From positions 3,038,001 through 3,102,000 of the forward strand of contig NZ_CP054044.1 of NCBI RefSeq assembly GCF_013282745.1: a DNA stretch of 64,000 nt, given 5' to 3'. The DNA is from Yersinia bercovieri ATCC 43970. Its GTDB lineage: Bacteria > Pseudomonadota > Gammaproteobacteria > Enterobacterales > Enterobacteriaceae. A program made the translations under genes and the position numbers. Below the pieces are notes generated by a model. That model did not search any database. It was not told the DNA's origin and saw only the letters and a program-made list of their open reading frames with translations. Positions 56,568 to 64,000 of this stretch are shown one piece after another (position 1 is the first letter of the stretch; each line of letters opens with the position of its first letter).

Positions 56568-57467
56568 CTATATCAGCGCTTTTTTCGTTAATGATTCCAG
56601 TATTTTTAGCGGAGATTGCTGAGGGTTTTTCATTCCAGTAACTGGCAGTAGGAAAGTTTGTTCCAGCATATATTGCCCACCCATCGCCGCATGAGGGGTT
56701 TGATCTGAAAAACAGATCCAACTGCTGCCGGGTGGGAAATCAATCGCTTGTTGCAGCCCATTTTTTTGATAGTCCAAATCTGACTTCATTTTATCATGTA
56801 ACTGAAGCATCAGATGGTCGTAATGGCTACGGCGGCACTTAGTGATACCCACTTTATGTTGGAGCCAACTACTGATAGGTGAATAGCGTTCAAGTTGGGG
56901 TAAATAGCGGCTGGCAAGCTGTGTGAACTCTTCGCCCACCCGCCACGCACGAGGCTCACCATGAGGATTGATATTGGAGAAAATACGAATGATGCGCTCA
57001 CCATAATTAGGGCGAGAAGGGAAAGCATCAACATGTAGGCGGCTATCATCTTTACGCCAAGATGTCTTATCGCGCCAGGCGGTCACTGGGTGCAAACGTA
57101 GACTATTGGTCGGGCTATGTAGGGCGGAGGTATACTCCGGCAGTAATTGATTCACCAGACTGAGGCAACTTTGGTAATAGCGCTCAAGCAACTGGCGAAT
57201 TAATGCCACCTTGGTTTCATCAGTGACACCAGTGAGCACGCCTTCCTGTGGTTTGAAGCTGATATTCTTACGTTTTACATCAACCAATGCAGGATCAAGC
57301 AGCTGTTTTTCCTGTTCACTCAGTTCAAAAGTAAGATGGGGTAAAAATAGAACTTTGCCTTGCTCCAGAGCCTCAACAGCACTGTTGCCATCCCCCTGGT
57401 CCCAACGGCTGTGGGGTAGCGTAAGAATCAATGAATCTGACGCCTGATTTAGATTATCACTACTCAT
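56568..57467 (-). CDS. kdoO: Kdo hydroxylase KdoO (Fe(II)/2-oxoglutarate dioxygenase)
   Basis: 299 residues. The iron-binding facial triad is visible as His145 and Asp147 (LHVDAFPSRP) and His259 (DQTPHAAMGGQ). KdoO in Yersinia pestis and Burkholderia converts the outer Kdo of the LPS inner core to the 3-hydroxylated sugar Ko, in the cytoplasm. The length and motifs match the Yersinia enzyme as I recall it. It lies close to lpxO, the other LPS-modifying dioxygenase, but in a separate unit. Confidence 0.85.
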   Translation of the reverse strand: MSSDNLNQASDSLILTLPHSRWDQGDGNSAVEALEQGKVLFLPHLTFELSEQEKQLLDPALVDVKRKNISFKPQEGVLTGVTDETKVALIRQLLERYYQSCLSLVNQLLPEYTSALHSPTNSLRLHPVTAWRDKTSWRKDDSRLHVDAFPSRPNYGERIIRIFSNINPHGEPRAWRVGEEFTQLASRYLPQLERYSPISSWLQHKVGITKCRRSHYDHLMLQLHDKMKSDLDYQKNGLQQAIDFPPGSSWICFSDQTPHAAMGGQYMLEQTFLLPVTGMKNPQQSPLKILESLTKKALI

Positions 57468-57550
57468 CGATTATCCGCTGTTAGATATTCATCCAATGAT
57501 TAGAATCATAACGCTTTATTATAGATAAAGTGAGGTTTGTAACACAATTT

Positions 57551-58009
57551 TCAGAATTTACAGCCCCTAACTAACTGAGCTAATGGCGGTAACCGCCGCA
57601 TAATGGGTGATGATTTTACAATCGAGGTCTGGATTTCGGCGTGTTCTGACCATCGATCAGTGATGATATCCAGTTGCTCCATAGATTGAATGTGTAAACG
57701 GCTAATAAAACAGTCATCACCGGTCACTTTGTCACATTCAACACACTCTGGTGTTTCTTGGATCATTTGTTGGACTATATGCAACATCCCTACCAAAGGC
57801 TTAACGCGCACAATAGCTTGCAAGTTATAACCAAATGCCCGTTGGTCTAGGTCTAATGTATAGCTACGGATGATATTTCGTTCTTCAAAGCGCCGCAGGC
57901 GTTCAGATGTGCTGGGAGAGGAGAGGTTCACTTGTTGGGACAAGTCTTTCAGCGAAATACGGGCGTTTTCTGCTAAAATAGCAATCAATTGTTCGTCAAT
58001 CTTATCCAT
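57551..58009 (-). CDS. Lrp/AsnC-family transcriptional regulator
   Basis: 152 residues. An N-terminal helix-turn-helix (about 1-50, DEQLIAILAENARISLKDLSQQVNLSSPSTSERLRRFEE) is followed by a C-terminal RAM ligand-binding domain (about 65-140, with ECVECDKVTGDDCFISRL). Members respond to amino acids and often control a neighbouring gene. It is not Lrp or AsnC itself; the effector is unknown. Its gene sits about 80 bases before kdoO on the same strand. Confidence 0.9.
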   Translation of the reverse strand: MDKIDEQLIAILAENARISLKDLSQQVNLSSPSTSERLRRFEERNIIRSYTLDLDQRAFGYNLQAIVRVKPLVGMLHIVQQMIQETPECVECDKVTGDDCFISRLHIQSMEQLDIITDRWSEHAEIQTSIVKSSPIMRRLPPLAQLVRGCKF

Positions 58010-58181
58010 ACCGGTATTGGCCTCTTATTATTAGGTGTATTGGCACTATTATAGGCGGTTTTTTAATGGACTACCGACTTTTGCCTAATAAATTTAATCT
58101 ATCTGATAGATAAAGAGGCCAAGCTACGGCTACCACTTTGCCCCTGTGGTAGGGAAAAAGTGTTTTTTAATCTTACTGCTT

Positions 58182-58706
58182 TCAAGCTGATGTACTGGTT
58201 AATGAGGTGATGGCACTTGGCTCATTGGATTGAGTCGACTTTTTTTGCAAATAGGCCAAATCATAGACATCGTAAAAATCTATCTCACCTTTGTTGCTAA
58301 TAATATGTTTAAAGCGAATCTTAAATTGATCACTGATATTTTTATTATTCAATATCTCATCAATAGCTTGTGTTGATAACGCACGACTAAAGAACCACTC
58401 ACCGTTGTAACAGACACGTAAATCAAGAACACCTATATCCTCAAACCTAAAGACTGGCTTGATTTCCATCATCAGAATTGCTGACATCAGGCCAAAGAAA
58501 ACGGTAAAAGCAATCATATACCCGGTGCCAAAATAGGGCGTTAAGTACATTAAAACTAAAACAAAAAAGTATGATACTAGCATCGCCAGACAGAGATATG
58601 GGTGCTTGTAGACAAAATCGCTGTTAAATTTTAACCGACCATCTCTTTTTTCTTTTTGATTTATTCTTGCGATGTCGTCGATTAATATCTTTTTAATTAT
58701 GTCCAT
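58182..58706 (-). CDS. YlaC-like inner membrane protein
   Basis: 174 residues. A cytoplasmic N-terminal part (KILIDDIARINQKEKRDGR) leads to two membrane helices at about 36-55 and 60-80, then a cytoplasmic domain with FEDIGVLDLRVCYNGEWFFSR and GEIDFYDVYDLA. The same blocks occur in E. coli YlaC, whose function is unknown. It is transcribed alone. Confidence 0.75.
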   Translation of the reverse strand: MDIIKKILIDDIARINQKEKRDGRLKFNSDFVYKHPYLCLAMLVSYFFVLVLMYLTPYFGTGYMIAFTVFFGLMSAILMMEIKPVFRFEDIGVLDLRVCYNGEWFFSRALSTQAIDEILNNKNISDQFKIRFKHIISNKGEIDFYDVYDLAYLQKKSTQSNEPSAITSLTSTSA

Positions 58707-58862
58707 AATTATGACCTTGTAATTAATAACTCATAAAATTAACCATACCGCTTGTTATAGAATAGCATGGAAGGTTAAATCTAAAGTATAGCAGTTCAAT
58801 AAATTCGCTAGCTAAACTGTTATAGGTGAGTAGGTGGTTAATAGAGATGTATATTATTTATT

Positions 58863-58905
58863 CATCAGGCGAAAGCAACGACTTAATGCTCACTTTCGTC
58901 TGATG
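58863..58905 (-). terminator. Probable terminator after the quinone reductase gene
   Basis: CATCAGGCGAAAG (58863-58875) pairs with CTTTCGTCTGATG (58893-58905) with one G-T pair. An AT-rich tract follows on the minus strand. Confidence 0.6.
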
Positions 58906-58944
58906 GTTTATCACCATGTGGCTAATAATGGTCTCAAAACAGCG

Positions 58945-59955
58945 CTAAACTGTCAGGACAATTTTGCCGATATGCGTACTGCCTTCCATTAATTCATGCG
59001 CTTTTGATGCTTCTTCCAGTGGGAACGTGCGGAAGATCTGTGGCTTGATTTTGCTCTCACTCAGCAGCGGCCAAACTTGTTGTTCTAACTCTTTGGCGAT
59101 CAGGGCTTTCTCCGCTACGCTGCGTGAACGCAATGTAGAACCGGTGTGTGTTAAGCGCTTTAGCAACATTAACATTAGGTTAAGATCTTTGACGTTACCA
59201 TTCTGCGTGCCAATCTGAACAATACGACCATTCATGGCAGCAGCTTCATAATTGCGAGCGACATAGTCTCCGGCAATTAAATCAACGATAACATCGACGC
59301 CTTTACCGGATGTTGCTCGCTTGGTTTCAGCAACAAAGTCCTGAGTGTGGTAATTAATTGCGATATCTGCCCCCAATGTTAGGCACGCCTGCTGTTTTTC
59401 TTCAGAACCTACAGTGACTATCACGGTTTTTGCACCAAATGCTTTGCTTAGTAATATTGCAGTCGTTCCTATGCCGGAAGATCCTCCATGAATTAAAACA
59501 GTTTCACCCGCGGTAAAATGTCCACGTTGGAAGAGATTGGTCCATACAGTGAAGAATGTTTCTGGTAGAGCCGCCGCTTCGATATCAGTCAGGCTATCGG
59601 GGATCTGCAAGGCATTGGTTTCGTGTATGACACAGTACTGGGCATAACCCCCACCCGCTATCAAGCCACACACTCTGTCTCCAATCTTAAAGCGGCTGAT
59701 ATCGGCAGCGGTAGCAACCACTTCGCCAGCAACTTCTAATCCGGGAATATCGGAGGCTCCGGGCGGTGGTGCATATTGACCACGACGTTGCATCACATCT
59801 GGGCGGTTTACCCCAGCGGCGGAAACTTTAACCAGTATTTCACCAGAAACAGGCATAGGGATCGGCCGTGTTACCGACACTAACACTTCCGGCCCACCAG
59901 ACTGTGCGATTTCAATCGCGACCATGTTCGCCGGAAGATGAGCTAATAATTTCAT
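58945..59955 (-). CDS. NAD(P)H quinone oxidoreductase, zinc-less medium-chain type (PIG3/QorA-like)
   Basis: 336 residues. The N-terminal GroES-like domain has GEILVKVSAAGVNRPDVMQRRGQY. The Rossmann domain has HGGSSGIGTTAILLSKAFG for NADPH, and IAINYHTQDF and GGYAQYC are typical. No zinc ligands are visible, as in quinone reductases. The substrate is unproven. ATG 59955 is chosen since AAGGA precedes it and the upstream extension lacks support. Confidence 0.87.
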   Translation of the reverse strand: MKLLAHLPANMVAIEIAQSGGPEVLVSVTRPIPMPVSGEILVKVSAAGVNRPDVMQRRGQYAPPPGASDIPGLEVAGEVVATAADISRFKIGDRVCGLIAGGGYAQYCVIHETNALQIPDSLTDIEAAALPETFFTVWTNLFQRGHFTAGETVLIHGGSSGIGTTAILLSKAFGAKTVIVTVGSEEKQQACLTLGADIAINYHTQDFVAETKRATSGKGVDVIVDLIAGDYVARNYEAAAMNGRIVQIGTQNGNVKDLNLMLMLLKRLTHTGSTLRSRSVAEKALIAKELEQQVWPLLSESKIKPQIFRTFPLEEASKAHELMEGSTHIGKIVLTV

Positions 59956-60113
59956 AAAATTCCTTTGTCGCATGAAGGTGACAGGTTAAAAGTTATACCA
60001 GTGGCTGGCTGAGTAAGTATCTTAGCGCTGTAATAGAAATAATTCATAGCGAGAATGTGCTTAAGTGATGGCTAGATTCAGGTGGGGTGAGGTATCTCAG
60101 AGGGGTTAAAAAA

Positions 60114-60142
60114 TCAAAAAAAGCGCCCAATAGTGTGGGCGC
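60114..60142 (-). terminator. Intrinsic terminator downstream of lacZ
   Basis: GCGCCCA (60123-60129) / TGGGCGC (60136-60142). On the minus strand TTTTTTTGATTTTTT follows. It lies about 200 bases past the lacZ stop and before the quinone reductase promoter region. Confidence 0.8.
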
Positions 60143-60165
60143 ATAAATTTACAAAGGAGTCATAC

Positions 60166-60231
60166 ATGTATGGACAGACTTGCATGGCGACAAACAAGGC
60201 ATGGCTAAAATCAAGACTAAGAGATGTTTGA
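60166..60231 (+). CDS. Possible 21-residue ORF with a strong ribosome binding site
   Basis: AAAGGAG (60153-60159) is spaced 6 bases from ATG 60166, and the frame runs 21 codons (starts MYGQTC, ends RLRDV). No promoter is clear, and a minus-strand terminator lies just upstream. The site is near ideal for translation, but nothing else supports a gene. It is opposite to lacZ, whose 3' untranslated region it would cross. Confidence 0.3.
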   Translation: MYGQTCMATNKAWLKSRLRDV

Positions 60232-60349
60232 ACGCTTTGATTGTATGGGTGTTACGCCAGTGCTGATATAGGTATAAATCTGAAATTGCACGTTAATAGC
60301 GTTACAGATTCAACGGCTTTTCCCCCACAAGTCTGAGCTGCCCACTAAT

Positions 60350-63532
<3,183 letters not shown>

Positions 63533-63550
63533 TTAGTCAGCGATAAAAAT

Positions 63551-63571
63551 AAATGTTATGCGCTCACAATC
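63551..63571 (-). promoter_or_regulatory. lac operator-like site upstream of lacZ
   Basis: On the minus strand GATTGTGAGCGCATAACATTT matches the E. coli O1 operator through ATTGTGAGCG and ATAACA. It lies 55-75 bases before the lacZ ATG. LacI, whose gene is just upstream, should bind it. Confidence 0.85.
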
Positions 63572-63628
63572 ACGATGCATTCAAGATGAATTCAGTGGCA
63601 GATAAAGTAAATAGCTGTTGGTTAAATA

Positions 63629-63644
63629 GTCGAGAGTGATCGCA
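63629..63644 (-). promoter_or_regulatory. Weak candidate CRP site of lacZ
   Basis: On the minus strand TGCGA-N6-TCGAC, centred about 75 bases from the operator centre, near the 72-base distance in E. coli lac. The match to TGTGA-N6-TCACA is only 7 of 10, so this is tentative. It abuts the lacI stop codon. Confidence 0.3.
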
Positions 63645-63645
63645 T

Positions 63646-64000
63646 TTATTCGTTTTTAGGCGCAAATGGGGCCGTTGTCTGACGTATTGTTAGTTGGGTG
63701 GCTAATAGCAACGTTTCAGAAGGGGGCTCAATGGTATGGTGCAACCTGACTATCAGGCGGGAGACGCTCTCTTCCCCCAACAGTTTGAAATTTTGCCTGA
63801 CAGTGGTCAGTGGTGGTTGGAAATAGGCACTGTCTGCGGTGTCATCGTAACCAATGACAGAGACTTGCCCCGGCACATCGATATTATGCTCATGCAGTGC
63901 ACGTAACACGCCAAGCGCCATTTGGTCGTTAGCTACTAAAATGGCACTAAAGGGGGTGTGGCTGGTAATGAGTTTCTGCGTTGCCTGATAACCACTTTGG
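63646..64000 (-). CDS. lacI: Lactose repressor LacI, C-terminal part; start beyond the window
   Basis: 118 codons are visible on the minus strand, open to the window edge. AILVANDQMALGVLRALHEH, VSVIGYDDTADSAYFQPPLTTVRQNFKLLGEESVSRL match the core domain of E. coli LacI closely. It ends shortly after the core domain (TTAPFAPKNE), so it lacks the C-terminal leucine heptad tail that makes E. coli LacI a tetramer. A dimeric repressor is expected. The gene order lacI-lacZ is the same as in E. coli. Confidence 0.92.
   Translation of the reverse strand, partial: QSGYQATQKLITSHTPFSAILVANDQMALGVLRALHEHNIDVPGQVSVIGYDDTADSAYFQPPLTTVRQNFKLLGEESVSRLIVRLHHTIEPPSETLLLATQLTIRQTTAPFAPKNE

Overview
The window reads as chromosomal DNA of a Yersinia, most likely a non-pestis species of the enterocolitica/intermedia/kristensenii type. 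This is inferred from protein recognition (a Yersinia-type 441-residue AppA phytase, a KdoO-type Kdo hydroxylase, RluF, EntD-like and LpxO proteins) and from gene order that partly matches the asn-tRNA / yeeO / cobUST / mtfA neighbourhood of E. coli. No database search was run, so the species is not fixed.

Layout. (1) 1-8576, + strand: the 3' end of an anaerobic cobalamin operon, cbiK(partial)-cbiL-cbiMNQO-cbiP-cobU-cobS-cobC-cobT. It covers cobalt chelation, corrin ring methylation, cobalt uptake, side-chain amidation and nucleotide-loop assembly. (2) 8665-15011: argG (-), a YeeO-type MATE exporter, cheV behind an almost ideal sigma-28 promoter, and an ABC-F ribosome-protection-type ATPase preceded by a 27-codon upstream ORF and alternative hairpins that look like an attenuator. 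(3) Three tRNA-Asn genes (15157, 28257, 48462; all -), each with its own promoter and terminator. The first two lie in 178-bp direct repeats that look identical. Between them sit rluF, a five-gene chaperone-usher fimbrial operon and a BvgAS/EvgAS-type phosphorelay. (4) 28528-36599 (-): afuABC, a binding-protein-dependent sugar-phosphate ABC importer, downstream of uhpABC, the sugar-phosphate sensing system. afuB is broken by two single-base losses in poly-G tracts. (5) 36775-46455: the citrate fermentation locus, dpiBA (-) divergent from citCDEFXGT (+). (6) 46586-48341: an EntD-like phosphopantetheinyl transferase and LpxO, a lipid A hydroxylase. (7) 48644-60000: mtfA, a second three-gene fimbrial operon, a 30-residue membrane-protein gene with its own promoter and terminator, phytase appA, a 66-residue conserved protein, KdoO, an Lrp/AsnC regulator, a YlaC-like membrane protein and a quinone reductase-like enzyme. 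(8) 60350-64000 (-): lacZ with a recognisable lac operator, and the 3' end of lacI.

Taken together, the window couples anaerobic metabolism (B12, citrate fermentation), acquisition of host or plant phosphates and sugars (sugar phosphates, phytate, lactose) and surface adaptation (two fimbriae, two LPS hydroxylases). The tRNA-Asn repeats mark a zone of gene exchange. I saw no insertion sequences, integrases, CRISPR arrays or high-pathogenicity island genes.

The features that look least ordinary are the ABC-F leader region, the 30-residue membrane protein, the doubly frameshifted afuB with uhpABC beside it, and the fimbria plus phosphorelay module held between tRNA-Asn repeats.
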